Virus record (IMG/VR): IMGVR_UViG_3300045940_000214
Coordinates: 1-21,917 of that record
Length of the DNA stretch: 21,917 nt
Strand: one strand, 5' to 3'
From: a virus
Both the position numbers and the translations under genes were made by a program. A model generated the notes under the pieces. The model searched no databases. It was not told the DNA's origin and worked only from the letters and a program-made list of their open reading frames with translations. This document shows positions 5,224 through 12,828 of the stretch, in pieces; position 1 is the stretch's first letter; each line of letters starts with the position of its first letter.

Positions 5224-5736
5224 TCAGGCCGCCTGCCAGTGGAGGATCAGCGTGGCTCGGGTAATCCCGCTCACACTCTCGTTGACCAGTTGCAGCACGC
5301 AATTCGCCTCCAAGTCGACGTCCCATCCGGTCACCGGCTGGTCGGCCGCCTTGCGCGCGCTCGATAGGGTCGGCTTGCTGCCCCCGCAGATCGACGCGCC
5401 GGCCGCGAGGTCGCCGGCCGTGGCCGGGAAATCGGCCCACGTCGCGGCCTTCCGGACGTCGATCACCATCGAGCCGACCTCCTTGGACACCAGCGACCAC
5501 GCCGTGAGCGTGCGCGCGGCCGCCGGCATCTCGAATTCGACCGCGCTGCCGGTCGCCAGTACGGCGCCGCCGCGGTCGAGCACGATAGCCACGCCGACCG
5601 GCCGGTGCAGGTTGTGGACGTGGGCATCGAGCAGCAGCCGCACCGAGCGCAGCGCGACACCGGCCGCCTTGCGGTAGACGTTGCGCCACATGCCGTCCAA
5701 CCGGGCGGCGCCGGGGTCGTAGAGGTCGGTCGTCAT
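5224..5736 (-). CDS. Phage tail appendage/baseplate protein (170 aa)
   Basis: The C-terminal 100 residues carry the pattern of a widespread phage tail domain: a GSMVIDVRKA strand, a WADFPATAGD segment, a SICGGSKPTLSSARKA loop, GWDVDL, then LVNESVSGITRATLILHW. I recognise this from many siphovirus tail-tip proteins, where it is a beta-sandwich appended to fibres. Residues 1-45 contain a helix and a DAHVHNLHRPVGVAI strand. The ATG at 5736 lies at the end of a triple 11-bp repeat that itself contains ATG, and no strong Shine-Dalgarno is present. The order hub, this gene, VRTTQ repeat protein, LamG protein suggests stacked tip components. Confidence 0.75.
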   Translation of the reverse strand: MTTDLYDPGAARLDGMWRNVYRKAAGVALRSVRLLLDAHVHNLHRPVGVAIVLDRGGAVLATGSAVEFEMPAAARTLTAWSLVSKEVGSMVIDVRKAATWADFPATAGDLAAGASICGGSKPTLSSARKAADQPVTGWDVDLEANCVLQLVNESVSGITRATLILHWQAA

Positions 5737-5766
5737 CGGCTCACCATCGGCTCACCATCGGCTCAC
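5734..5766. repeat. Three perfect 11-bp tandem repeats containing start codons
   Basis: CATCGGCTCAC occurs at 5734-5744, 5745-5755 and 5756-5766. On the minus strand each unit reads GTGAGCCGATG, so three ATGs precede or form the start of the 170-aa tail gene. Only the last opens the long frame. Confidence 0.85.
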
Positions 5767-5781
5767 TGCCCGCTCGCGCGC

Positions 5782-6978
5782 TCACGTCCGGCGCGTCGCC
5801 GTCATGCGCTGGCGGAACGTCCCGCGCTCGTCGACCTCGACCTCCAGGTGTTGCAGCCAGTACCGCTCACCGGCGTCGATCCCCAGGCGTGGCGAGGTAA
5901 ACGCGATGGTTTGCCCCGGCCCGAGCAGATCATCGCGCGGTGTGGCGACGCGCAGCGTGTCCAGGACGGCGTTGTTTTCGGCCAGCAGCAGGTTGGCCAC
6001 TTGCTCGCACGACACCACGTCGCCGGTGTCGGCGATCAGCGCTTTCTCGATCATCAGCGACGAGAACGGCGACGCGCTCACCTGGCGGTAGCCGTCGGCG
6101 CTGACCGGCACGACGGACGGAATGTACGGCGACGCCAGTACGCCGACTGGCGCCTTGGCCGTGTACTGGTACGACCCGAGTCCCGAGTAGTGCGGCGCCC
6201 CGGTCACGACCACCCGGTTGGCGGCGCCGGACGGGTCGCGCTCGATACTGGCGCCGGGCAGGATATCGGTGCCCTCCACGAACGAGAAATCGGCCGTGCC
6301 CGCCGGCTGCGTGGACAGCTTGATGCGGTACACCGTGCCGTCGAGCGACTCGAACGTGCGGTACCGCCCGCTGTAGTCGACCGGCACGCTGATGGCGTCG
6401 AGCTGCTCGATGTAGCTCAGACCGGTCTCGCCCTCGCGCCACCAGAACGGCGTCGGCGGCGTGAACGGCCCAAACGGGCTGGCGCCGATCGCGGCCAGGT
6501 CACGAAACCGGCTGCCGAGCAGATGGCCGGTGCCCAGGATGTTGCCGGCCGTGAAGGACACGCCGCACTGCGTCAGCACCGCCTGGACCTGATCCTCGTC
6601 GGCCATGCCGGCGCCGGCGCCGCTCAGGTTGGTGCCGTTCGTCACCTCGTTCTTGACGAATTCGGCGAGGTACAGCTTGCCCTTGCAGATGAGCGTGCCC
6701 TGCTGCGGCCACAGGTCGTTCGAGAGCGGCACCACCCACCCCCGGAAGCGCGTCTCGACGGTGGCCGGCGTGGCGCCCATCTTGATCTCCACGTCCGACC
6801 AGTACTCGATGGGCAGGGCAGCCGGGTCGCTCGGGTAGCCGGTGCCACCGGCACGGAGGACGCGCGCCTCGGCGTACCGCTGGTCGTACCCAAACGAGCA
6901 CGTGGCGGCGCGCGCCCGCGCATCCAGCTCGCCGTCGATGTAGACCTCGAGCACCGGCTGGCGGACGGTGACGGCCAT
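5782..6978 (-). CDS. Tail baseplate hub protein (phage late control D / gp27-like)
   Basis: 398 residues, largely beta. It opens VRQPVLEVYIDGELDARARA, continues with a RFRGWVVPL strand typical of hub barrels, and has a TDILPGASIERDPSGAANRV segment like the middle of the GpD/gp27 hub family (linker before the second barrel). ATG 6978 has GAGG about 8 nt upstream. It lies directly after the Dit-like gene and before the appendages, the normal hub position. Expected role: trimeric hub plugging the tail tube end and passing to fibres. No peptidase or lysozyme motif is visible. The longer upstream frame extension overlaps the Dit-like gene and is not used. Confidence 0.75.
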   Translation of the reverse strand: MAVTVRQPVLEVYIDGELDARARAATCSFGYDQRYAEARVLRAGGTGYPSDPAALPIEYWSDVEIKMGATPATVETRFRGWVVPLSNDLWPQQGTLICKGKLYLAEFVKNEVTNGTNLSGAGAGMADEDQVQAVLTQCGVSFTAGNILGTGHLLGSRFRDLAAIGASPFGPFTPPTPFWWREGETGLSYIEQLDAISVPVDYSGRYRTFESLDGTVYRIKLSTQPAGTADFSFVEGTDILPGASIERDPSGAANRVVVTGAPHYSGLGSYQYTAKAPVGVLASPYIPSVVPVSADGYRQVSASPFSSLMIEKALIADTGDVVSCEQVANLLLAENNAVLDTLRVATPRDDLLGPGQTIAFTSPRLGIDAGERYWLQHLEVEVDERGTFRQRMTATRRT

Positions 6979-7003
6979 CGTGGTCGCCTCTTCGCTCGCT
7001 CGC

Positions 7004-7351
7004 CTAGTCCAGCTTGAGGAAGCTGGCCCGACTCTCGGCCTGGCCGCTGGCGTAGAGGCGGGTTTGCGCGACCGGCGCCAGCAGGAGCGCGTCGCTGGTG
7101 CCCTCGGCCCATACGAGCGTCCCGGCCTGCCCGACCAGCGACTCGAGGGTGTCGTACTCGGCCGCCGTGTCGTGCAGCAGAGACAGGTCCCACCGGCGCG
7201 GCAGCCGGCCGCCCACGTCCACGAACACGGCGTCGCCGCCGGGAATGTGGGCGACCGTCGTTTCGGCGTCGCGCGAGCGCTCGCGCCGGTCGGGCGCGTC
7301 GAGCACCTGGAACGTGGCCACGGTGGCGCCGACGGTGAACGTGTCAGGCAC
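7004..7351 (-). CDS. Small tail-tip protein, possibly distal tail (Dit-like)
   Basis: 115 residues of beta-rich sequence (TFTVGATVATFQVLDAP, a TTVAHIPGGDAVFVDVGG turn, RRWDLSLLHDTAAEYDTLESLVG). The RRWDLSL ... L ... LVGQAGTLVW arrangement resembles the core of small siphovirus distal-tail or tail-completion proteins: a domain with a strand, then a helix measuring the ring, then a final strand. GTG 7351 is used; no strong ribosome site is visible. It sits between the lipoprotein-like gene and the hub. I cannot exclude another small tip protein; the name is by position and strand pattern. Confidence 0.55.
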   Translation of the reverse strand: MPDTFTVGATVATFQVLDAPDRRERSRDAETTVAHIPGGDAVFVDVGGRLPRRWDLSLLHDTAAEYDTLESLVGQAGTLVWAEGTSDALLLAPVAQTRLYASGQAESRASFLKLD

Positions 7352-7396
7352 GGTCCGTGTCCCGGTCCGGCGCCGTGCCGGTGGAAATTGGGGGGC

Positions 7397-7885
7397 TTAG
7401 CCGGCCGTCTCGTGGCGGCAGCGATCGAGGATCGCCGCGAGGAGGTAGGCGAACTCCTCGCCGTTTTGGTGCCGCCGGCGCTCGAACTCGTCGAAGCGCA
7501 TCCTGCCCTGCACCGCCTGCTGGGCGCATCGTGCCGCCGGCCCCGAGGTACCCCGAACAGTGCGGAAGAACGCCTCCACGGCGATGGCATCGGTGGCTGT
7601 CCAGCCCGTGGCCGCGGCGCGCGTCGCCTCTATGGCCTGGACGGTGGCTGATGCATCGGCGAAGCGCTCCGCAATGGAAGGGGTGGGGGTCGGCGGCGGC
7701 GGCGGCGGCGATGCAAGCGGTTGGGCCGCCGGCAATGGCACGAGCGTTGGTTGCGCAGTCGACGGCGGCACCGGAGCAGTCCGCGCACAGGCGAGGCCGG
7801 CCGCGAGTATCCCCAGCGCAAGAACGGGAGCGAGCCATGGCCATAGCGGCCTGGGAGGCGTGAACCGATACTTCATGGCCGGCAT
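7397..7885 (-). CDS. Secreted/lipoprotein-like protein inside the tail module
   Basis: A basic start (KYRF) is followed by a hydrophobic stretch (residues about 14-31, LWPWLAPVLALGILAAGL) ending in a Cys at 33 (AGLAC), a weak lipobox. Then comes a Pro/Thr-rich linker (runs of P and PTPTPS) and a C-terminal domain of about 90 residues with FADASATVQAIEATRAA and two further Cys. It looks like an exported, possibly lipid-anchored protein, not a virion tail part. Starts at 7915 (GTG), 7885 and 7876 are all possible; none has a clear Shine-Dalgarno. It lies between the tape measure and tip genes, a common place for morons that change the host surface or block superinfection. A spanin-like role is a weaker alternative. 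Confidence 0.55.
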   Translation of the reverse strand: MPAMKYRFTPPRPLWPWLAPVLALGILAAGLACARTAPVPPSTAQPTLVPLPAAQPLASPPPPPPTPTPSIAERFADASATVQAIEATRAAATGWTATDAIAVEAFFRTVRGTSGPAARCAQQAVQGRMRFDEFERRRHQNGEEFAYLLAAILDRCRHETAG

Positions 7886-7960
7886 ACGTGGCCGGCCGCC
7901 GGTGCGGCCGGCCACCCACCCGAATGGGCCATAGGGCGCCGCGATCTCCTGGAACGACGC

Positions 7961-10093
7961 TCATCGCCGTGCCCCGTGCAGCTCGGGATCGGCGCCCGGA
8001 TCGGTGGCCGCCTCCGACGCGATGATGGCGGCGATCGCGTCGGCACCGGCGCCGGTCATCTCACTGGTGGCCGTGTACGGCGGCGGCGGGAGCGGCCGGC
8101 GCGACGTGGTGGCCTGGCGCGCGCGCTGCCGGGCGATCCAGTCCGCGACGGCCTGCGCCGAGCCGGTCCCCCACGGCGTCTCCACGAACAGCGCGTCGGC
8201 GATGCCCTCGGCGACGGCGACGCCGATCTTGCCGCCGAGCGCGTTCAGCTGCGCCTTGCCGGTCGCGTCGTACCAGGCGTTGGCGCTGTCGGTGATCGAG
8301 GTCCACAGCCCGCCCTGGGTGATTTTCGCGTCCCACCCCCTGGCGATCGCGTCGGCCCACGCCTCGCCGGCCTGCCGGAACGGGTCCTGGCGCTTCTGGG
8401 CCTCCCGCACGGCGTCATCCGAGGCCTTGCCCACGGCCGGCGCGATCTTCTGCACGCCCTCCACCGCCGCGTCGATCTCGCCCTGGATCAGCTGCCACGC
8501 CCGGCGCTGCGCCTCGAGCGCGTCCGTCGTGTCCTGGGCCGCCTTGAGCTGCGCCTCGATCGGGGTGAGCGCGTCCTCTTGCGCGTCGCGGACCTCCTGG
8601 ATGCGGTCCTCCAGCGTGGCGATGGCCGGCGCCTGCTGCTGCTCCAGGCGCAGCGCCTCGCGGCGCTGCTCCATCTCCTGCACCATCAGCGCGCCGATGC
8701 GCTCGCGCAGGTCGAGCGCCGGGTCGTTCGGGTCGACGTTGCCCACCATCTGGCGCGCGGCCTCGATTTGCGCGTCGAGGATCAGCCCCTCCTGGGTGGC
8801 CCGGTTGGCGGCCAGCGCCCGGTTGACGGTCTGCAGGTCGCGCGCCTGCTGCAGCGCGCGGAGCTGGCGCTCGAGGGGCCGGAGCTGCGCGTCGTAGCGG
8901 TCGCGCACGTCCTGGGCGCGGCGCTGCAGCTCGGCCGTGTGCTGGCCGGCGGCGAGGAGCGCGCGCTCCAGCGCCGCCACCGGCTGTTGGGTTTGCGCGG
9001 CCAGCGAGCGGAGCTTCTCCACGTCGCCGGCCGCGGCGCGCAGCGCCGTGTGCGCCGCCGGCAGCGTGAGCGCCTCCCTGAACCGCTCCACGGCCGGCGC
9101 CGCCTGTTTCGCCGCGTCGCCGGTGTCGGCAACCGCATCCGGGATGGCGGCCAGCGCCTCGCGCACCTGCGTGGCCACGTCGGGCGCGAACCGGTCGAGC
9201 ACGCCAAGCAGGGCGTTCTGGATGTGCGTCGCCAGCCGGCCGAACACGGCGCCGATGCGCGAGCCAATCAGCGACGCGACGTCGTAAAACTGCTCGCCGT
9301 ACTTGGCGATGGCGTCGACCATGCGCCCCATCGCCTCGCTCACCCGGACGAAGATGCCCTCGCCGAGCCGGCGCTTGATCTCGTCGAAGAACGACACGAT
9401 CGTGGACTTGCGCCCCTCGAAGGTGTTGGCCAGCTGGTCGATCAACCGGCGGTCGGCGCCCAGCTCGGCGAGCGCCCGCCGGATGACCTCGATGGCCGGC
9501 ACCCCCTCGGCACGCAGCCGGTTGATCGCCTCGCGGGAGAGGTCGAAGCGGTTGATCAGCGACTCGAAGTCGCCGCCCAACGCCTCGCGGATGGCCACGG
9601 CGGCGCCCTCCAGCCCCTGGGCCGGGTTGAGCGCGGCCAGGATCTCGGCCGTCTTGATCAGGTCCATCAGCGCGTCCTGTGAGCCCCGCGCGCTGCTGAT
9701 CAGCGCCTGGCCGGCAGCGATCATCTCGGCCGTGTCGAACGGCGTGACGTCCGCCTCGCGGCGCAGCGCCTCCACGATGTCGGCCGCCGCGCCGGCCGAG
9801 CGGGTGAACGCCGTGAACCGCGCCGTGGCCTGCTCCAGCCGGCTGTTGGCGCCGAAGATCGCCTCGCCGACGCCACCGGCGACCGACATCACGCCGGCCA
9901 TGGCCGCCTGAACGGCGCCGAACCCGGTGGCGATGCCGGCGCCGAGCTTGAGCGCGCCGAAGGCGTCGAGCTGTTTCTGAGTCTGGGCCGTCGTGGCGCC
10001 GAGGTCGCGCAGTGCGCCCTGGAGTTGCCGCACGCTTCGCTGAGCTGAGGCACTCGACCCAGAAATTTGGAGCGCGAGCTGGAGATCCGCCAC
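7961..10093 (-). CDS. Tail tape measure protein (710 aa)
   Basis: The largest gene of the window. Residues about 45-85 are hydrophobic and Gly/Ala-rich (LGAGIATGFGAVQAAMAG), 85-270 form a tape-measure N-domain (TARFTAFTRSAGAAADIVEAL, then NPAQGLEGAAVAIREALGG), and 340-570 are a long Ala/Gln/Arg-rich coiled coil with many heptads. The C-terminus (640-710) is Pro-rich and probably flexible. GTG 10093 is preceded by TAGGA with a 7-nt gap and lies 16 nt after the GT stop. Tape measures set tail length at about 0.15 nm per residue, so 710 residues would predict a tail of roughly 105 nm (inference). No lytic transglycosylase motif was noticed. Confidence 0.93.
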   Translation of the reverse strand: MADLQLALQISGSSASAQRSVRQLQGALRDLGATTAQTQKQLDAFGALKLGAGIATGFGAVQAAMAGVMSVAGGVGEAIFGANSRLEQATARFTAFTRSAGAAADIVEALRREADVTPFDTAEMIAAGQALISSARGSQDALMDLIKTAEILAALNPAQGLEGAAVAIREALGGDFESLINRFDLSREAINRLRAEGVPAIEVIRRALAELGADRRLIDQLANTFEGRKSTIVSFFDEIKRRLGEGIFVRVSEAMGRMVDAIAKYGEQFYDVASLIGSRIGAVFGRLATHIQNALLGVLDRFAPDVATQVREALAAIPDAVADTGDAAKQAAPAVERFREALTLPAAHTALRAAAGDVEKLRSLAAQTQQPVAALERALLAAGQHTAELQRRAQDVRDRYDAQLRPLERQLRALQQARDLQTVNRALAANRATQEGLILDAQIEAARQMVGNVDPNDPALDLRERIGALMVQEMEQRREALRLEQQQAPAIATLEDRIQEVRDAQEDALTPIEAQLKAAQDTTDALEAQRRAWQLIQGEIDAAVEGVQKIAPAVGKASDDAVREAQKRQDPFRQAGEAWADAIARGWDAKITQGGLWTSITDSANAWYDATGKAQLNALGGKIGVAVAEGIADALFVETPWGTGSAQAVADWIARQRARQATTSRRPLPPPPYTATSEMTGAGADAIAAIIASEAATDPGADPELHGARR

Positions 10094-10109
10094 CGTGTAT
10101 CCTACGGTC

Positions 10110-10342
10110 TCACCGCCGGCCCTCGCGTTCGGCCCGCCACGCCGCCGCCTCGCCCTCGATGGCCATCAGCTTGAGCGCCAACGCGACCTCACTTGCGGGT
10201 GCCTCGTCGACCTGCCATGGCGCAACATGCCACTCGGCAGCCAACTGCTTACGCACGAACAGCCAGGGCACCGGCAACCCGACGCGCTGCGACGCGCGCA
10301 GCCAGATTCTCAAGTCTCGTTCTTCGCGCTCAGGCGAAAATT
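10110..10342 (-). CDS. Tail assembly chaperone T portion, expressed by -1 frameshift as GT
   Basis: This frame has no convincing start of its own but joins the upstream G frame at the slippery site. It gives about 75 extra residues (SPEREERDLRIWLRASQRVG, then a PWQVDEAPAS and LALKLMAIEGEAAAWRA end). The last part is helical with a conserved-looking Leu/Ala pattern seen in siphovirus T domains. The GT fusion (about 221 aa) would bridge G and the tape measure during tail assembly. It ends 16 nt before the tape measure start, the universal place for this gene. The limits given are approximate: the frame is read only after the shift at 10337. Confidence 0.85.
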
Positions 10343-10774
10343 TGGCAGGTTGGTCGGCTCCTGGTCGACCAGCCGGATGAGGGCGATGGCGCAGTCGAGC
10401 GGGATGGCCTGCCAGAACGCCGGATCGCCCGGCAGGGGCAGCTCGCTGCCGTCGAAATCGCGCCACGGGCCGGCGTCCTCGCCGTCCACGATGAGCCGGT
10501 GGCGCAGCACGACCTCGCCGAGCGCGTGGGCGACGTCGTCGCCGAACACGTCGCCGGTGCGGATGCGCTCGCGCAAGCGTTGGGGGTAGTTCACCCACAG
10601 CTCGACCTCGTAGGTGACGCTCGGCGCGTCGGTATCGGTCGCGCTCTGGACAAAGTCATAATCGGGGACTCTTACCCACCTGGTCTTGCGGACGAAGGCG
10701 TACACGGCCGCTGGCGTGGCCACGTGCCCGTTCAGGCTCGACGCTGCCGGTTTGCGCGTGCGTGTCTGGGCCAT
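10310..10774 (-). CDS. Tail assembly chaperone G (154 aa, upstream frame)
   Basis: ATG 10774 has GGAG about 8 nt upstream; a longer frame to 10810 lacks a better site and overlaps the tube gene. The product is about 154 aa with a VYAFVRKTRWVRVPDYDF start, a YEVELWVNYPQRLRERIR middle and a helical CAIALIRLVDQEP end, and it stops 27 nt after a slippery heptamer. Position between tube and tape measure plus the -1 frameshift identify it as the lambda gpG-type chaperone in a high-GC siphovirus. It binds nascent tape measure and is not in the virion (family knowledge). Confidence 0.88.
   Translation of the reverse strand: MAQTRTRKPAASSLNGHVATPAAVYAFVRKTRWVRVPDYDFVQSATDTDAPSVTYEVELWVNYPQRLRERIRTGDVFGDDVAHALGEVVLRHRLIVDGEDAGPWRDFDGSELPLPGDPAFWQAIPLDCAIALIRLVDQEPTNLPNFRLSAKNET
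10337..10343 (-). promoter_or_regulatory. Slippery heptamer for -1 ribosomal frameshift (G to GT)
   Basis: On the minus strand the G frame reads CCA AAT TTT CGC, so A-AAT-TTT is an X-XXY-YYZ site. After slipping, AAA TTT TCG continues into the T frame, which stays open to 10110. The zero-frame stop lies 27 nt downstream. I did not evaluate a downstream stem-loop. Confidence 0.85.
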
Positions 10775-10797
10775 ACGTCGTGCTCCAGGCGTGCCAG

Positions 10798-11808
10798 CTA
10801 GGCCGCCCATGCTGTGGTGCGGGCGTTCTTACAAGCCACCTGGACGCCATACCCCAAGGAACTGCTGTACAAGTACGTCCCACGCAGCTCGTACACACGG
10901 GTGCCATCGGCCGACTGCCCGAGGTCGAACGCCGTCCAGTACAGCGGAAGCACGAGCACCACCTCGGCGTTCTGGCCGGTTTCGATCTCCTGGGTGCCGA
11001 ACACGATGGTCACCAGCCGCGGCGTCGGCGCGATCCAGTTGGCGAATTCGGCGGCCACCACGGCATCAGACGCCTCGACGGTGAGCGTCGACTCACACGT
11101 GAGCTCGCCGACGGTGATGGCGCACGCCTGTTGCGAGGCGTGCGCGCCGTACTTGCGCCCCAGGTTGTTGCCGATGGTCACGTCCCACGACAGCAGCACG
11201 CACGGCTCTTCGGTGGTCCTGGCCGGCCCCTCGATGTCGTCGATGTAGAAACTGGTCTCCCACCCGGAGATGAAGTCGGGCGTGCGGTCGGCGAGCGCCG
11301 GGGTGAGCGTTTCCAGCTCCAGCGCCGTGCCGAACAGCTCGCAGGTCACGATGTGCTCGCCGTTGGCCGCGCCGGCAAACCGGATGGTGTTGCCGTAGCA
11401 GCCGTGCTCGGCCCACGCACGGGCGCCGTCGTGCCATTCGATGGTGGCGCTGTCGAGCGCGGTCGATCCGCCGGCGCCGCTCGGCTCGAATTCCCACAGG
11501 CGGGCCAGCGTGGCACCGCCCGGCGTGCTCGGCGTCACGCCACCCCGTACCGACATCAGCAACGGCTCGATAATCTCGCTCGAGGACATGGGCAGCGACA
11601 CCGTGCCGCCGGCGACTTGCGGCCCGAGGGTGAACCCGCGCACGTTGTCGCGCGTGCCGGTGGCGAAGCGGTACGGCCGCGGCTCGTGCTCCCGACTGAG
11701 CCGCGAGTCCTCGGTGCGGAAGTACATAACGCGGGTTGCCGGCGTATCGCTACCGTACACGCTTTCGTGTGCTATCTGGAATTTTGCTTGCCACAGCTCG
11801 CCGCTCAA
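10798..11808 (-). CDS. Major tail tube protein
   Basis: 336 residues, beta-rich, with a tube-protein layout: a start near KFQIAHESVYGSDTPATRVM, a TLGPQVAGGTVSLPMSS strand-loop in the first domain, and two long regular-strand domains (TCELFGTALELETLTP and SDAVVAAEFANWIAPT segments). TTG 11808 is the start because AGGAGGAGGT lies 8 nt upstream, the strongest ribosome site seen here. It is about twice the size of the smallest tube proteins, so it probably carries an extra Ig-like or second beta-sandwich domain. It is preceded by the terminator-like gene and followed by G/GT, the standard order. A role as hexameric rings around the tape measure is family knowledge. Confidence 0.88.
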   Translation of the reverse strand: MSGELWQAKFQIAHESVYGSDTPATRVMYFRTEDSRLSREHEPRPYRFATGTRDNVRGFTLGPQVAGGTVSLPMSSSEIIEPLLMSVRGGVTPSTPGGATLARLWEFEPSGAGGSTALDSATIEWHDGARAWAEHGCYGNTIRFAGAANGEHIVTCELFGTALELETLTPALADRTPDFISGWETSFYIDDIEGPARTTEEPCVLLSWDVTIGNNLGRKYGAHASQQACAITVGELTCESTLTVEASDAVVAAEFANWIAPTPRLVTIVFGTQEIETGQNAEVVLVLPLYWTAFDLGQSADGTRVYELRGTYLYSSSLGYGVQVACKNARTTAWAA

Positions 11809-11816
11809 CGCCGGAT

Positions 11817-11826
11817 ACCTCCTCCT
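11817..11826 (-). promoter_or_regulatory. Strong Shine-Dalgarno of the tail tube gene
   Basis: AGGAGGAGGT on the minus strand, 8 nt before TTG 11808. It sets the start of an otherwise ambiguous TTG gene and suits a highly expressed structural protein. Confidence 0.8.
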
Positions 11827-11832
11827 GTATGG

Positions 11833-12291
11833 CTAGGCCGCGAAGTTGCCGGCGAGGTCACACCGGACCTCGCCGGCTACGACGAGCCCGTAGTAATTTT
11901 GCTCCGCGTATTCCAGCACGCCCATCCGCCAGCTCGTGACGCGGCAATCACGACACGCGCCGTGCATCGTCTTGTGCCCGTTGACCAGCCGGCGCAGCGC
12001 GTCCTTGATCGGCAGCAGTTGGGTGCGCGCCCGCAGCGCGTCGGTCTGGTCGCTGAACACGTAGACCTCGAACACGTCGATCTCGTGCTGGCGCTGCGTC
12101 TCGACCATTCCCCAGCCGGGTTCCTCCCAACTCCCCGTGGCGGCCGAATTGACGACCGCCGGCAGCGCGGCCAGGTTCTCCGGCGGGTGGTCGTAGATGG
12201 CGCGCACCCCCTCGATGCCCACCGCGCGCTCGACCTGCGCCAGCGCCGCGAGGAACGCCTCGAGCCGGGAGGTAGGGAGCACAACGGCCAC
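11833..12291 (-). CDS. Tail terminator/completion-like protein (152 aa)
   Basis: The GTG at 12291 overlaps the TAG of the upstream gene by one base (TAGTG). The sequence begins with two hydrophobic and charged helices (LEAFLAALAQVERAVGIEG), then a PENLAALPAVV strand segment, a QRQHEIDVFEVYVFSDQ strand pair, and a long helix (LLPIKDALRRLVNGHKTMHG) before final strands ending in a GEVRCDLAGNF tail. This alternation and the position between the gp10-like protein and tube protein match siphovirus tail terminators (lambda gpU-type fold). A frame extended upstream to 12432 reads through the gp10-like gene and is a shadow. Confidence 0.7.
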   Translation of the reverse strand: MAVVLPTSRLEAFLAALAQVERAVGIEGVRAIYDHPPENLAALPAVVNSAATGSWEEPGWGMVETQRQHEIDVFEVYVFSDQTDALRARTQLLPIKDALRRLVNGHKTMHGACRDCRVTSWRMGVLEYAEQNYYGLVVAGEVRCDLAGNFAA

Positions 12292-12821
12292 TACGCGCCG
12301 CCCTCCGTGGCCCCAGCGCCCGACGCGCCGCCAGCGGACCCGGCGGACCAGGCGGCCTGGATCTCCCGCGCGGCGCCGTTGAGCAACTTCCGGAACTGCC
12401 CGCGCAGCCAGGTCCGGGCACCCGACAGCCAACCCCGCGTCGGCCGGCCCTTCATGGGTCCCGAGCGGTAGTGGAACCGTGGCCCGCCCTCGAGCGCGCC
12501 GGGGTAGCGGAACCCGTCGCGGGTGGGCATCGGCCGGCCGCGGCGCGGGTAGCCGATGGCCACGAAGCGCGGGACGGGGCGGTCGTCGAGCACGTGGGTG
12601 ACGGCGTTGGCCAACGATCCGCGCCGGCGCGGCGCCCGCGCCCGGACGTACGCCTGCCCCAGCTTGCCGATGTCGGCGAACGCCCGATGCACGGCCGGCG
12701 CGTAGAACGGGTTGGCCGGATCGAGCTTGGCCATGGCGGCGCCCAACCCGCGGACCTGGATGCGGTAGCTACCCCGTCCGATCGACCCGCTCGCGGTTCC
12801 GGCGGCGCGTTCCTGGCTCAT
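12291..12821 (-). CDS. HK97 gp10-like head-tail/neck protein
   Basis: 176 residues. It has the gp10-like pattern: an N-terminal GLGAAMAKLD helix start, ADIGKLGQAYVRARAPRRRG (helix then RAP.R.G turn) near residues 50-70, a GSLANAVTHVL strand, and an IGYPRRGRPMPTRDGFRYPGALEGG loop with RSGPMKGRPTRGWL. The APR(R)GxL and Y...E.G motifs are the usual HK97 gp10 signature. ATG 12821 follows the connector stop by 7 nt, with no strong ribosome site. The C-terminal tail is Gly/Ala-rich. Place in the neck between connector and terminator is consistent. Confidence 0.82.
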   Translation of the reverse strand: MSQERAAGTASGSIGRGSYRIQVRGLGAAMAKLDPANPFYAPAVHRAFADIGKLGQAYVRARAPRRRGSLANAVTHVLDDRPVPRFVAIGYPRRGRPMPTRDGFRYPGALEGGPRFHYRSGPMKGRPTRGWLSGARTWLRGQFRKLLNGAAREIQAAWSAGSAGGASGAGATEGGA

Positions 12822-12828
12822 CCGTGGC

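Noticed and set aside
7344-7964. 206-codon minus-strand frame starting right at the tape measure stop
   Set aside because: It has a tempting AGGAG nearby, but the sequence is a shadow of the lipoprotein-like frame, which has the signal-like segment and Pro-rich linker.
7976-9682. 568-codon open frame on the plus strand opposite the tape measure gene
   Set aside because: Shadow of GC-rich coding DNA: Arg/Leu/Gly-rich with no domain, wholly antisense to a clear tape measure gene.
12197-12382. Small plus-strand basic ORF
   Set aside because: Antisense to the gp10-like and terminator-like genes; Arg/Thr-rich low complexity typical of GC-rich shadows.
10762-12471. 569-codon plus-strand frame opposite tube and terminator-like genes
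   Set aside because: Composition is that of an antisense frame; it crosses several well-supported minus-strand genes.
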